Assembly: GCA_022575985.1 (NCBI GenBank)
Contig: JAKSXM010000141.1
Coordinates: forward strand, 372,001 to 436,000
Direction of reading: 5' to 3'
Source of the DNA: Anagrus nilaparvatae
Taxonomy: Eukaryota; Arthropoda; Insecta; Hymenoptera; Mymaridae
DNA: 64,000 bases
A program made the position numbers and the translations under genes. Positions 12,435-24,400 of this stretch are shown here, piece after piece; the stretch's first letter is position 1; the number at the start of each line of letters is the position of its first letter. Under the pieces are notes generated by a model, which ran no database searches, was not told the DNA's origin, and worked only from the letters and a program-made list of their open reading frames with translations.

Positions 12435-15400
12435 CTGTGGCACCCGGGAAAAAACCAACAAGTAACACGTATATGTTTTTGAGAAAAAAGCCTTCAAAGT
12501 TTTAAAAAATTATTTTTTAAAAAACCTAAAAAACAAGTAAATTAAAATTTTTTTTTTTACTATCTTGAATAAATATTATTTTTTTTAACAACTGTAAATT
12601 TAAAAAAAAAAATTTTTATTTATTTATAAAATATATAGGATTTTTAATTTTCTTCAGGGAATAATCCAACAACTCCAGTGTACTTGTAGTGTTTTACTCT
12701 TATAAGCGCGCCGGGCGAGACAGACTGTCTGCAACTTATAATAGAATATCTTATTTTATCTTATTGTATTAAAATCCTTCTATTATTATAGTAATTGTTT
12801 TTATATGTGGATTTTTTTATTGTTTTCTTTATAGATAAATTTATCTCTTTTTTTTGAGTATTTTGAATAAATTATGGTTAAGTAATTTTTAAAAAAATAA
12901 TCATTTATTTTTAAATTTCCTAAATGTTTAAATTTTAAAAAATTAAAAATTTACCTACAAAATTATAATAATAAATTAAACTAGACACTATTCAAAAAAA
13001 TTGTACACATTTATAAATTATACTTTTTTTAAATTTTCACTGTTAAAAATACCCTATGGTAATTATACAAAATTTTCGTAAATTAACGAAAAAAAATTTA
13101 CTAAAGAAATCATCATTTTACGATCGATCGTAAATTTACGACTTTTTTGTAATTTTACAATATTTTTAGTAAATTTACGATTTTTTTAGTAAATTTACAA
13201 TTTTTTATTAATAAACAAATTTATTTTAATGTATAGTAAATTCAATTTTAACTATCATTGCTGTGGTGTTTTCTTTAATTCAATCAAAAAATTCAATAAA
13301 TATTTTAAAATTTTCAAAAAATATTTTTTCATAATTCCATAAAAAATTATAAATAATTTTTTTTAGTTTTCATTGTTGATAAATTTATTTACTTTTTCAT
13401 ATTATTAAACTGGATTTTTTTTTATTTGTAATATTATTCTACACTGAATAAATTAAATCTTTTTCTTATTATTTTATTTTATTTTTGATAAAATTAGTAT
13501 CATAATTATGATTTTTTCCCAATGAAATTTTATCTAATTAATTATATTTTAATTAAATATTTTTATCTCTGTATTTTCCAGTTAAAAGATTAAAAAATAC
13601 ACTTTATCATTCAAAAATTTTCTGACCTGAAAAATGCTTTACAAAAAAATTTTTGGTTCCAAGCATTTAGTTTTTATCTTTTCGTTGTTGAATATGGATT
13701 TAATTTTGGCTTACGGTAGTGAAGACAGCCTCAGCAGTCTGTCAGAAGTTGAAAATCCATTAAATAATAGTAATTATTCAGTTATTAATAAATTAGTTAA
13801 TATAGATCAAAATGTTGAAATTTCTGTGTATCCGCCGGATGTTGAAATTGTTCGAAATTTTGAAAATATTGACGTTCCTAATAAAGAGCCTACTTATCTT
13901 AGTATTATTCAGGAACTCAATAGTACTAAAGAGAATGTTATAAAAGAAAAAGATAAAGAAAATCGGCTTTCCCGAAAAATGAAACGAAATAAGGGAGAAT
14001 CATACACAACTGAAAAAGGGAAAGAAATACCAGCTCGTAATAAAACTATATTTTTAAATGATTGCACAAAAGGCTGCAGTTCTCTAATATCTAGAGATGA
14101 GCAAACAATTTTATGTGATTCTTATTGGAAATTAGGTGAACGATCAAAAAGAATGAGTTTTTTGGGCACTTTAATTGATGTAGTAAACGTAAAGCGTCGC
14201 CGATCAAAAGTAAATGCATCTCAGAATATAAGAAAATTTACAGCCAAATATTTTGTGCCCATAGAATCTCGTAGAAATCAAATTTGCAAAAAGTGTTTTT
14301 TATGTGTATTTAATGAAAGTGTTGACTTTGTTAATAATTTATGTGAAAAAAAATTTTTATCAAATGGATTACCTATTTCATTTGATTTGAGAGGCAAAAA
14401 TATTCCTTTGAATAAAATACCCGAGAGTAAATTAGTTGAAGCTCTTTATCATATAAAAAAATTTCCAGCTTTTGAATCACATTATTCAAGAAGACATACG
14501 TCAAAATTTTATTTGTGTTCAGGGCTCACTTTAGCAATTATGTACCGGCTTTATGTTGATGAAACTGAAAAACCTATCAGTCTAACTAAATACACAGAGA
14601 TTTTAAAAAAAACAGGGCTTAAATTTAAGCCACCGCAACTTGATACCTGTCATAAATGTGATGTTTACGCTGCAAGAATAAAATATTCGAAAAGTGATGA
14701 TGAAAAAAAGCAAATTTTAGCTGAACATAATAAGCATAAATATGATGCTAATGATGCATATGAAAAAAAAAGCATCGATAAAAAAAAAGCTCGCGAATGT
14801 AAAACAAATAAGTTAATAGTGTGCTCTTTTGATTTGCAACAGTGCCTTCCGACGCCAATGTTGCATTCAAATGTGTCATTTTATAAGCGTCCATTATGGA
14901 CTTATAATTTAACAATAAATAATATGAAGGCTAAAAATACTATGTGTTTCATGTGGCATGAGGGAACCGCAAGCAGAGGGCCATGCGAGATCGGTAGCTG
15001 CATTAGTCTCTTTTTAAAAAACTTGCCTGATACTGTTGAACATGTAATAGCATATTCTGATTCATGTTCTGGGCAGAATAAAAATAACTATGTGTTATCA
15101 ATGTTTCTTACTGAGATGCAAAATCATCCACATATAAAAACCATTGATCACAAGTTTTTAGTGCCTGGGCACACTCATATGGAATGCGATTCTGATCATG
15201 CTGTAATTGAAAAGGCTAAAAAAAGAGAGGGGTTTTCAGTTCAAAAGCCCGAAGATTGGTACAATCTCGTCAGAGAAACTAGACAAAAAAATCCATTTAA
15301 TGTTATTATTATGGATAAGAATAATATTTTTGATTATGAAAGTTTATATAAAATTTCGTCCAATGGACCATTTGTTTTAAGGACAGTGAATATTAAAAAA

Positions 15401-16470
15401 GAAAAAATAAATTGGCTTCAAATTCGATGGATAAGGTATGAAAACAATAAACATGGTAAGTTTTCTTACAAATATACTTTAAATGAAGAAGATCCATTTA
15501 AAACTGCTAATTTTGTGAGAAAAAGATATGAATCTAGTATTTTTAAGGATTCTTTAAAATTAAAATATAATGAACCTAAAGCTATAAGCAAAGAAAAAAA
15601 AAATGACTTGATCGAAATGCTGGATTTGCTCAATCCAGAGGTTCACAATTTTTATAAAGAATTACAAAGTGATGAAAAAGTTTTGTGCATTGATCCAGAT
15701 GTAGAATTTTTATCATTATCAGCGGATACGGAAGCGCCAGAAACTACAAAGAAACGCAAGGCGGTTAATTCCGATCAAACTAATAATGTAAATAAAAATA
15801 AAAAAAATAAAAACAATGTTTCTCAAAATGCCAGTTCAAAAAAAAGTAAAAAAAATAACAGTGTTGAAAATAAATAAAAATTTTAAACAAATAAATTTGC
15901 AGCAATAATTATAAATGTTAATTAATAATGTAATTTTTTTTATAATTATTTATGCTAAATTTCATCTTAATTAACAACAAAATTTTTTTTTTAAACTTGT
16001 TAACATTAAATTATGTATATTATACCAAATAAAATTTTATGTGCCTTTTAAATAAAATATTTAATTTTTTTTATAATATATTATTTTTTATAATATATAG
16101 ATAACAAAAAGTAACAAAAATAAAATTAAAAATAATAAAAAAAATATATCAGTTATCCTAAAAGATATCCTTAAATCCTCTATCTTTCTCTATCGCAGTA
16201 CACTAGTATATTCCTTTCACTATCTATAACTATACTAAAAATATATGCCACGGAGTTGTAGACTTTTACCTAGAGTATATGGAGTTGTTGGATTTTACCA
16301 TTCAAAATATAATTTTGCTTTTTTCTAAACTTGATTTTTTTACCGAAATTTTTGGGTTAGAAAAAAAAAAGTTCTTTTTTATGAAAGGTATTCTCACAAT
16401 AAATGTAAAAATAAAAAAAAATTAATTTTTCGATTTTTGGCGCTTGTTGGTTTTTTCCCGGGCGCCACAG
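12435..16470 (+). mobile_element. 4.0 kb DNA transposon inserted in copia, ATAT target duplication, intact ORF
   Basis: Terminal inverted repeats: the left end reads CTGTGGCACCCGGGAAAAAA and the right end is its complement with one difference, continuing inward through CCAACAAG. A subterminal inverted motif ATCCAACAACTCCA lies at about 12668 and 16280. ATAT flanks both ends (12431..12434 and 16471..16474). Deleting the element plus one ATAT restores the copia frame, which gives strong independent support for the boundaries, though the AT-rich site leaves TA or ATAT possible. It carries one long ORF, 13634..15877. A 4-bp duplication would suit Sola-type transposons, but that assignment is inference. 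Confidence 0.85.
13634..15877 (+). CDS. Transposase-like protein of the inserted element (747 codons, intact)
   Basis: The long uninterrupted frame occupies the middle of the transposon at 12435..16470 and is most likely its transposase. Visible features: a Lys/Glu-rich N-terminal region with a possible start at Met21; a Cys-rich patch (ICKKCFLC) near residue 220; CHKCDVYAARI at 339..349; then CSFDLQQ (D400), YSDSCSGQNKN (D476) and PGHTHMECDSDH (E517, D519, D521). The last three blocks resemble the D-D-D/E spacing of DDE enzymes. The tail is Lys/Asn-rich and may be nuclear-localising. From memory the core matches a protein family repeated in many arthropod genomes (DUF7869-like). The host copia is young, so this copy is younger still and could be functional. 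The exact superfamily is unproven. Confidence 0.7.
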   Translation: MLYKKIFGSKHLVFIFSLLNMDLILAYGSEDSLSSLSEVENPLNNSNYSVINKLVNIDQNVEISVYPPDVEIVRNFENIDVPNKEPTYLSIIQELNSTKENVIKEKDKENRLSRKMKRNKGESYTTEKGKEIPARNKTIFLNDCTKGCSSLISRDEQTILCDSYWKLGERSKRMSFLGTLIDVVNVKRRRSKVNASQNIRKFTAKYFVPIESRRNQICKKCFLCVFNESVDFVNNLCEKKFLSNGLPISFDLRGKNIPLNKIPESKLVEALYHIKKFPAFESHYSRRHTSKFYLCSGLTLAIMYRLYVDETEKPISLTKYTEILKKTGLKFKPPQLDTCHKCDVYAARIKYSKSDDEKKQILAEHNKHKYDANDAYEKKSIDKKKARECKTNKLIVCSFDLQQCLPTPMLHSNVSFYKRPLWTYNLTINNMKAKNTMCFMWHEGTASRGPCEIGSCISLFLKNLPDTVEHVIAYSDSCSGQNKNNYVLSMFLTEMQNHPHIKTIDHKFLVPGHTHMECDSDHAVIEKAKKREGFSVQKPEDWYNLVRETRQKNPFNVIIMDKNNIFDYESLYKISSNGPFVLRTVNIKKEKINWLQIRWIRYENNKHGKFSYKYTLNEEDPFKTANFVRKRYESSIFKDSLKLKYNEPKAISKEKKNDLIEMLDLLNPEVHNFYKELQSDEKVLCIDPDVEFLSLSADTEAPETTKKRKAVNSDQTNNVNKNKKNKNNVSQNASSKKSKKNNSVENK

Positions 16471-16474
16471 ATAT

Positions 16475-19400
16475 ATTTATGGGATCCTTAATTTTTACGT
16501 TAAATGTCTCTAGAATTCCTTTTAAAAATTTTACTTCACTGACGACCTCTGAAAGTGCTACGTACTCAGCAAACGTAGACGACTTTGTCACAACTCCTTG
16601 TTTTCTTGACTTCCAATAAACAACGTTACCAAACAATCTTATCACGTAACCAGTTGTTGACTTTCTATCTATATGATCACCTGCCCAATCTGCATCTACA
16701 TAACAATCCATAATTGAGCCAATTTCTCTTTTTCTATAAACCAATTTTAAATTTCTTGTTAGATATAAATATTTCAAGATTCTTAAAGCATACTTAAAAT
16801 GAGTTTTGTCATAACAGTTTTGATATCTGCTTAGATAGTTTACACTATAGCTTATATCTGGCCTTGTACCTGAACTAATATATAACAGGGCTCCTATAAT
16901 ATTTCTGTACATAATATTATTTGAAATTTCTTTTGCTGGATCTAATTTTAAATTCATTTCCATTGGAGTGTTATACAAGTTACTATCTTCGATATTATAT
17001 TTTCTTGCTAAAGTTTCTATATAATCTTTCTGGCTTAATGTCATTTTATTCTCTTTGTAATTATAATCAATATTTATTCCCAAGTAAGTTTTTACTTCAC
17101 CTAGATCTTTCATTTTAAACTCTGACATTAAATCATTTTTTACTTTTTGAATTTGACTTTTATCTTTACAACAAATCAATAAATCATCAACAAATATGAT
17201 TAAATAAATTTTTACTTCCTTAACTGTTTTAGTGTATAAACAATAATCATATTTATTTCTTACAAATCCTACCCCTTTTAAAAATTTATAAAAACATTCA
17301 TACCATGACCTTGGGCTTTCTCTTAAACCATAAAGTGCTTTTTCTAATTTACAGACTCTATCAGTCCCATCTTCATAGCCATTAGGCTGTTTTACGTAAA
17401 TTTCTGAAAATACCTTGCCGTTTAAAAACGCAGTCTCAACATCCATTTGTTCTATACATAGCCCATTTTGACAACAATAAGATAATAAAACTTTCAGTGT
17501 TTGCATTTTAGCAACTGGAGAATAAATATCTTCTAAAATTTCTCTTTGTTGGAATCCTTTTACAACTAATCTTGCTTTATACTTATTTTCTGATTTTTTT
17601 GTAAAAACCCATTTTACATCTAAAACTTTTTTATTTTCAGGTTTATTAACTAATTTCCAAGTTCCATTTTTTTTAAGACTTTCAATTTCTTTATTCATTG
17701 CAGTTACCCAAAATTCTTTTTCATAACTTTCTATCGCCTCCTCAAAATTTTCTGGAGTATCTGCACTGCAGTAGTTTACATATATACAATTATTCATAGC
17801 ACAGTTTTCATATTTTGGATTTGGTTTTCTTTCTCTAGTTGACCTTCGAAGTTGAGGGATTTCAATAGGAATACATGCCTCTCCTTTTTCTTCAAAATTT
17901 TCTTCTAAATTTTCTTCTTGGTTATCAGAATCTAAATCTTCAATTTTTTTACTATTATTTTTATCATCGCCAATTAGTTTTATATAATCTTCCACAACAT
18001 CTACGTGTCTAGCTACTACCATTTGATTATTTATTAATACTCGATATCCAACATCACTATATCCAAGTAAAACACCAAGATTCGCTTTTTTATCCCATTT
18101 AGATTTACGTTTTTCTTCAGGAATGCGTACAAAAATTCTACTACCATACATTTTTAAATATTTAGCATCAGGTTTCTTTCCAAACAATATTTCATAAGGC
18201 GTTTTTCTTTCAAAAGTATTTGCCAATAATCTATTTTTCAAATATGCAGCTGTACGAACAATTTCTGGCCAAAATCTATTATGGACTTTTGCTTCAGTCA
18301 ATAAGCACCTTGAAGTATCCATTATTGAACGATTATATCTTTCAGCTGTGCCATTCAACTCGTGAACATAAGGTGGACATGCATTTAACTGAATTCCTTT
18401 TTCTCTAGCTAATCGATAAATATTTTGATTTATATATTCAGTCCCATTGTCACATCTCAATTTTTTTATTCTTTTTCCTGTTAAATTTTCTATTTCATTA
18501 ATATACTCAACAAAACATTCATAAACCTTGTCTTTAGATTTGATAGTAAAAATTTTAGCAGCTTTACTATAATCATCAATAAATGTTAAAAAATATTTTT
18601 CTCCGTTTAAACCAGTTGTACTATGAGGGCCATTTAAATCAGTATGTACTAACTCTAAAATATCCTTTGCTCTACTTCTATTATTTTCAAATGGCAAGTT
18701 ATGCATTTTATTTTCAATACAAATTTTACACTTCATGTAATCAGATTCTAACGTAGATGGCACGCCTTCTAGCAAATTATCTCTACATATAATATTTAAG
18801 TGATTAAAATTTACATGGCCCAATATACGATGCCATTTTTCTTTTAAAGTAATTTCATCCGATTCATTTTTAATATTTAAATTTGCTTGCTTAACTTTTT
18901 CTATAAAACCTTTTATCCAATATAAATTATTTTCTTTCCATGCAATAGCAATTAATTTATTATTATTCAAATTGTAAATTTTTGAAGTATTATAAATTGA
19001 CACAACTTTATTATTATTATTTTTATCGGTAATTTTAGAAAGACTTATCATATTTTTATCCATATCTTTAACATAAAAAACATTTTGTATTTTAACAGTC
19101 TCTAGTTTATCATAAACTTTGAAATCGCAAATTACATTACCAACTTTTGTTGCTTTTAATAATCTACCGTCGCCAACCTTAACGTTTACTGGATTATTTA
19201 AAACAATAAATTCATTATAATACTCATCATTATTAATTACGTGGTCTGTACAGCCACTGTCTAATAGCCAGTCTATTTCAATTTTATTATTATCCGTATT
19301 AAAATTAAAATTTTCAGTATTTACCATATTTAATTGCATTTCCGTATGAAAACTACTTATGTTATTTTCTTCTTGTCGATAATTTTGATATCCTCGACCT

Positions 19401-20231
19401 CTTTGATATCCTCGTCCTCCTCTATTATTTTGATACTGACCACGACCACGTTGCCAATTTCCATAGCTTCTTCCTCTTCCATTTGGTCGCACTCTCCCTC
19501 GATTCCACGAACCTCTACTTGAATTATATGACTCATTTTTTCCGTTTACTTCAGCACAATCTTTCACTATATGGCCACTTCTACCACAACCGTAACAATT
19601 TTTTTCATCTTTTTTCTTGGTATCATTTGTTTTTGTTTCAACAGAGTATGCATTTGATTTCGTACTTACTTTTTCATTTTCTTTTAAATTTAACATTTTA
19701 ATTTTACTTTTTACATATTCAACTGTTTGTTCTTCTTCTTTCAACACATCAACTAAATCACCAATATAACTATGAGATTCGGGTAATGATCTTATCATAA
19801 AATTCATTTTTTCTTTTTCTGATACTGTTGCGCCTGCTGCTTTAAGCTCATTTACAGCTTTTTCGAATTCGTTGAAAAATAATGACACATCGTTATAATC
19901 TTTTAATTTTATACTTTCAATTCGACTTCTGCATACTATCTGTAATGCAGTCGATTTTTTAAAATACAAATCATCAAATTTTTTTATTATATCATAAGCC
20001 GTTTCTAAGTCACTTATAAACTCCAATTGTTTGTTAGAAATGGCACTGTATATATAATTTACAGCTTTTAAATCATTTTCATCCCATTCTTCTTTATCTG
20101 TTGATCTTTTTTTTTCTTAAAACATTTTCATCACATTTTTTCATTTTTAAAAACATCAAAATTCTTTTTCTCCAACTTCCGTAATTTTCACCATCAAAAA
20201 CCGGTATAATGACATCCGACATTTTACTCAT
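16475..20231 (-). pseudogene. copia Gag-Pol polyprotein (interrupted)
   Basis: Read right to left: start MSKMSDVIIPVFDGENYGSW at 20231; Gag with one CCHC knuckle (CYGCGRSGHIVKDC, near 19600); protease WLLDSGCTDHV (near 19255); integrase HHCC zinc site (HRILGH...CKICIENK) and catalytic core with DDYSK and N-E-R-Y motifs; GKKP..YLKMYGSRIFVRIP; reverse transcriptase from KWVFTKK through AFLNG, KALYGL and FVDDLLI; RNase H from DADWAGD. A 9-A run near 20107..20115 puts the first about 42 codons in another frame, so this copy has a one-base frameshift near the start of Gag or a sequence error there. The 3' end is cut at 16475 by a DNA transposon. Otherwise about 1,190 codons are open, in line with very recent insertion. 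Small plus-strand frames here are antisense shadows. Confidence 0.93.
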
Positions 20232-20279
20232 TTTTATGCACTTTTCTTTATTTTATTTTTCTATTTTCTTAACCATGCA

Positions 20280-20290
20280 CTCTGCTACCA
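20280..20290 (-). promoter_or_regulatory. Primer-binding site, initiator Met tRNA
   Basis: The minus strand directly after the 5' LTR reads TGGTAGCAGAG, complementary to the 3' end of insect initiator Met tRNA (..CUCUGCUACCA). This position and tRNA choice are usual for copia-type elements. Confidence 0.85.
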
Positions 20291-20601
20291 TGTTAGGAAA
20301 ATCGAGGTTGTGGATTATTAAATAAATGTTCCTTTTAATATTAATTATAACAAATCAAAATTATATTTATTTATCTTAAAATACATCTTAACTCTTTTAC
20401 ATTTCTATATCAACTGACTCATTTAAATTCTTATTTTTCTCTACACAACATTACTCTTATACACACATCCCTTTTTAATCTTTTCTAAAATAAAAACAAA
20501 GTATCGGTATGAACTACAATACATATGAAAAATATAAAACCTTTATTTTTTACTTCTAAATATGAATCATTCTATAATATAAATATACGCATATTTCAAC
20601 A
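20291..20601 (-). repeat. copia 5' LTR
   Basis: 311 bp, TG...CA ends, matches 11799..12109 base for base as far as I can compare by eye. Confidence 0.95.
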
Positions 20602-20606
20602 TAAAT

Positions 20607-21479
20607 AAAAATATTTGTTTACCTTTTAATTCTTCGATTCCTGTTCCCAGAATTATTTGAAATCTAAAAGTTTATTTCTTTATAAATTTGAATTTCCGCT
20701 GTTCTTCGTGCGAAAACTTCTACTTTACTGATAGTAGTTTACACCCACGGTTTGTTTATAAAATATTTTTTTGTGTATTAAAACATTGATTGTTGGAGAC
20801 AAATCAATTTTTCCAATAACGATTTGTCCATAAAATGTATTCTATAAAACTATTAATTTTTTTTTTATTTAACAAATTCATTTTTACACACAACCTCATT
20901 CAAAACACGGAAGTCCTGAAACAACTTATTATAAAACTGTCTCGCACTTGAGCGGTTTTTTCTACATAAAAGTATCGAGTAACCTCATAGAAGTTATAAT
21001 ATCAAAGACCAACGGTCAGTTGAATCCCAAAATTTCCTAAATGGATATTTTAAAATGCATCCAACAGAGGGCTAGGAATAATGCTTATATCTTAAATTAC
21101 GTTAAAATACAATTGCTATTTTTATAATTTTTAATTATCACCTTTACTAAATGTAAAGCTTCTGAACTTAAACTACAAGTCCCTAAACCCAGATTACTCT
21201 AAGTGAATAAACTTGAATTATTCTTAGTTCCATTTGACCCCTCCCCTTGAATGGGACACATTATATCACCTTTCAACGGTACCCGGAAAGTTTAATAAAA
21301 AATAATAAAGGTATAATAATTTATACATATTATATATGTAATTTTATATTTTTTAAATCATAAATTAATAGTATATTACGACTTATATATATTACTAAAA
21401 TAATTTATTAATATAGAATTATTTTGTTGCTATTTGATATTATATTTAAATATTTGTTATAATCCAATCATTTTTGCAG
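20607..21479. other. Non-coding stretch right of the copia element
   Basis: AT-rich sequence without a convincing frame. It ends in a pyrimidine tract and AG (21478..21479) that look like a splice acceptor for the small exon that follows. Confidence 0.4.
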
Positions 21480-24400
21480 CATTAAGAAGCCTTCATATTA
21501 TCGATACTGAAACTCAGGGAAGAAGATTAGCATCAACTAACGATGAAGGAGAGGTATATAATTTTAATAATTTTGCGTAATCCTCAAAATTCATTTTTGT
21601 TGGCCAAGGGGTGAATAGTAAAAATGTGATTTCTGACCGCTCAGAAATAATCAGTAAAATTAAAAAAAAAATGTAAAAAATTGTATATGGGTAGATTTAA
21701 ATGAAGTGAGGGCGATTTGTATGGTCGGGTTTTCAAAACTGTCCCAAAGTGTTTTTTCTGAAAGTACTACCAAATTAAGTCACCAGCCCAATTTTTAGCA
21801 TCCCAGAGCAAAATATCGATTTTTAGCAGCCATTTTTGTGTTTTGGACTTTTTTAAAAAAAGTAAGAAAAATGAGTCATAATTTTTTTTATTATTGCTGT
21901 AGAGTGATTCTTAGTGAATTCAGCAAAAGTTTCCAGGTCGGGTCGCTGAAACCGGCTAAAAACTTTTTTTTGCCAATTACCTATCCAAAATGGACTATGT
22001 CCCCAAATTTTAGCCCTTAATATTGAAAACTAAGCCCAGGGCGAATTTTTGAAAAAAAAAGACGTTTTCATCTTTCCTCAGCCACCGATTCTTCTTTTAT
22101 GTGCCATTCCTTCTGGAAATCATTAAAAATAATGAAAAAAGAGGTACTATAGTAAAATTTCCTCAGGAATCCAGTCATGCCATTAGTTTTTGAAAATTCC
22201 TACACGGGGAGCCAGAAAATCGATAAATTCACAGGGTATATTACGGAAACTACAGAAAAATTGTATATCCGAATTTTCTATTCAGCTTCTCAGGAAAAGC
22301 GTGTTTTTATATATATTTTCGGATGCCATATCAACCTAGATGCGATCGAACTTCCTAGACCATAAAATAACCGAAAAATCGTGAATTTTCCTCAATTTTT
22401 CTCATTTTTTAGCAGTTTTTTTGAATTTTCCCGCTCTAAATGACTCCGAACGATTTAAACAAGGTGAGATTCGGATTCCCAGGGAAATTTTACATATTTT
22501 CTTTATTTAAATCATTTTTAGGCTTCGATGTAAACGAGCTCACACCAAATGTCTTAAATACAAAATTTTAATTTTTATCTTTTTTTAGCAGTTTTTTTGA
22601 ATTTTCCCGCTCTAAATGACTCCGAACGATATAAACAAGGTGAGATTCGGATTTCCAGGGAAATTTCACATATTTTCTTTATTTAAATCATTTTTAGGCT
22701 TTGATGTAAACGAGCTCACACCAAATGCCTTAAATACAAAATTTTGATTTTTATCGTTTTTTAGCAGTTTTGTGTGTACTTTATCTGTTTAAGGTTCCTA
22801 ATAAGATTTATTATATCGTATATAATAACAACTTAATAAATATTTAAAGTTGTTGATACGTCCAAATAAATTATTAAAATTAAGTGATAATACGACCTTG
22901 TTGGACCAAGAGCAATAAAAAATACAAATTATTTTTTACCGACGTTTCGTCATCGAACTGATGACCTTATCAAGGAACCTTTATTAAAAAATTCATATAT
23001 AAATTACAATGATCTATAAAATTAATTAGTTACAAAATTTATAAGCTTACCAAGTAGGTAGTTATCACATATTTCTAAAATAAGAAATACAGTCAAAAAT
23101 TAGGTAGTACATTTTATAGTTATAAATATTTAATTATTATATTAGTAACATTTTTATATTAATAAAATTTAGATTTATTAAAATTAATTTACAATAGTTG
23201 AAAATAATAGATTAATTAAACTGTTACACATTCTGAATGCTACTGTTTATGAACTATATATATATATGTATATGAGAGAGAAAGAATATTTACAAATAAA
23301 ATTCATAAATAAATGACATACAAATAACGACTGCTTGAAAAAAAAAATATTATTTTAAATGATTTGGTTAAGAAGTATTTCGTAGGGAGGAGAGAAATTT
23401 TTTAGATCGGTTTTTACATTTAATGCATGCTTTTGATGTTTTTTAATGTAGAACAATTCAACAAGCTCTCTTTTTTTTAATTTGCTTTCTTGGTGTAAAA
23501 TTTCAAACTCCTCAAAGTTAAAATCATGTTCATAGCCTTGATTATTGGTTTCTTTCTTGTGAAGAGAAATCACATTGTAGTTTTTCTCACTTCTACTATA
23601 ATTTTTTTGGTGTTCTTCAAAAATTCTTGTACTGGCTAATCTACCTGTTTGGCCTATATATTTACTATCACAATCTTTACAATTAATTAAATAAACTATA
23701 TTTTTATGTTCTTCTTTTTTAATTTTATCTTTACCTAATTTAATGAATTTATTAAGTTTGAACGGTATGTGAAAAATAATGTTTAAATCATATCGTTTAA
23801 TGAAATTTATTATATGATTTGTGATATTTTCATTTACATATGGAAGTTTGAAAAGGTTTCTACTATTAAAATTTGTATCAGAATCTGTATTTTGTGAACT
23901 ATTGAGAGAATTTAAATGAATAAGTCTCTTTTTGATGTGCTTGGAGATTAAAGATTGAGGATAATTATTCAACAGTAAAATTTCATTAATGTATTTGAGG
24001 TTGCTGGGTTGAAATTCTTTATCAGCCAATTTAATAGATTTGTCAGTAAGATTTTTGATGATTGCTATTTTGTGTTGCATAGGATGATTAGATAAATAAT
24101 TCAAAACTCTACCTGAATAAGTAGGTTTTCTATACCTATAGAAATACAACAAAATTATAACAACGAAGCTGTAAGTTTGGTAAAAAAGTACATCAATAAT
24201 TATAATGACATCAGGAAATCATTAGCAAAAAAAGAATTTTTATTAAATTGTAAAGCTGATAATTTACATCATAAAAAAATTATTAATGTTTGCAATAAAC
24301 TGAAACACATGCATTTTTACAGTAGATCAGCTAGCAAAAAACACAATAATATTTATAATAGATTAAAAAATACTTTACTTAAACTTGAAATTAAAGACTT

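Larger units (their letters stand above)
11799..20601 (-). mobile_element. Ty1/copia LTR retrotransposon with an internal DNA-transposon insertion
   Basis: Two 311-bp LTRs (11799..12109 and 20291..20601) begin TG and end CA on the plus strand and look identical by eye. The element is flanked by TAAAT on both sides (11794..11798 and 20602..20606), a 5-bp target duplication. It reads right to left, so the 5' LTR is the right-hand one. Next to it lies a primer-binding site matching the 3' end of initiator Met tRNA, and a purine-rich tract precedes the left LTR. Removing the 4036-bp insertion at 12435..16470 leaves an element of about 4.76 kb. Identical LTRs imply recent integration. Confidence 0.95.

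Noticed and set aside
13634..13693. Signal peptide at the start of the 747-codon ORF (LVFIFSLLNMDLILAYG)
   Set aside because: The protein looks like a nuclear transposase. Met21 is a more plausible start, which removes most of the hydrophobic stretch.
16437..19701. Plus-strand frames of 60-72 codons across the copia region
   Set aside because: They are antisense shadows of the minus-strand Gag-Pol frame.
22177..22365. 62-codon frame found identically at 29264..29452 on the other strand
   Set aside because: The duplication is due to the inverted-repeat arms. The peptide has no recognisable features and the flanks are non-coding.
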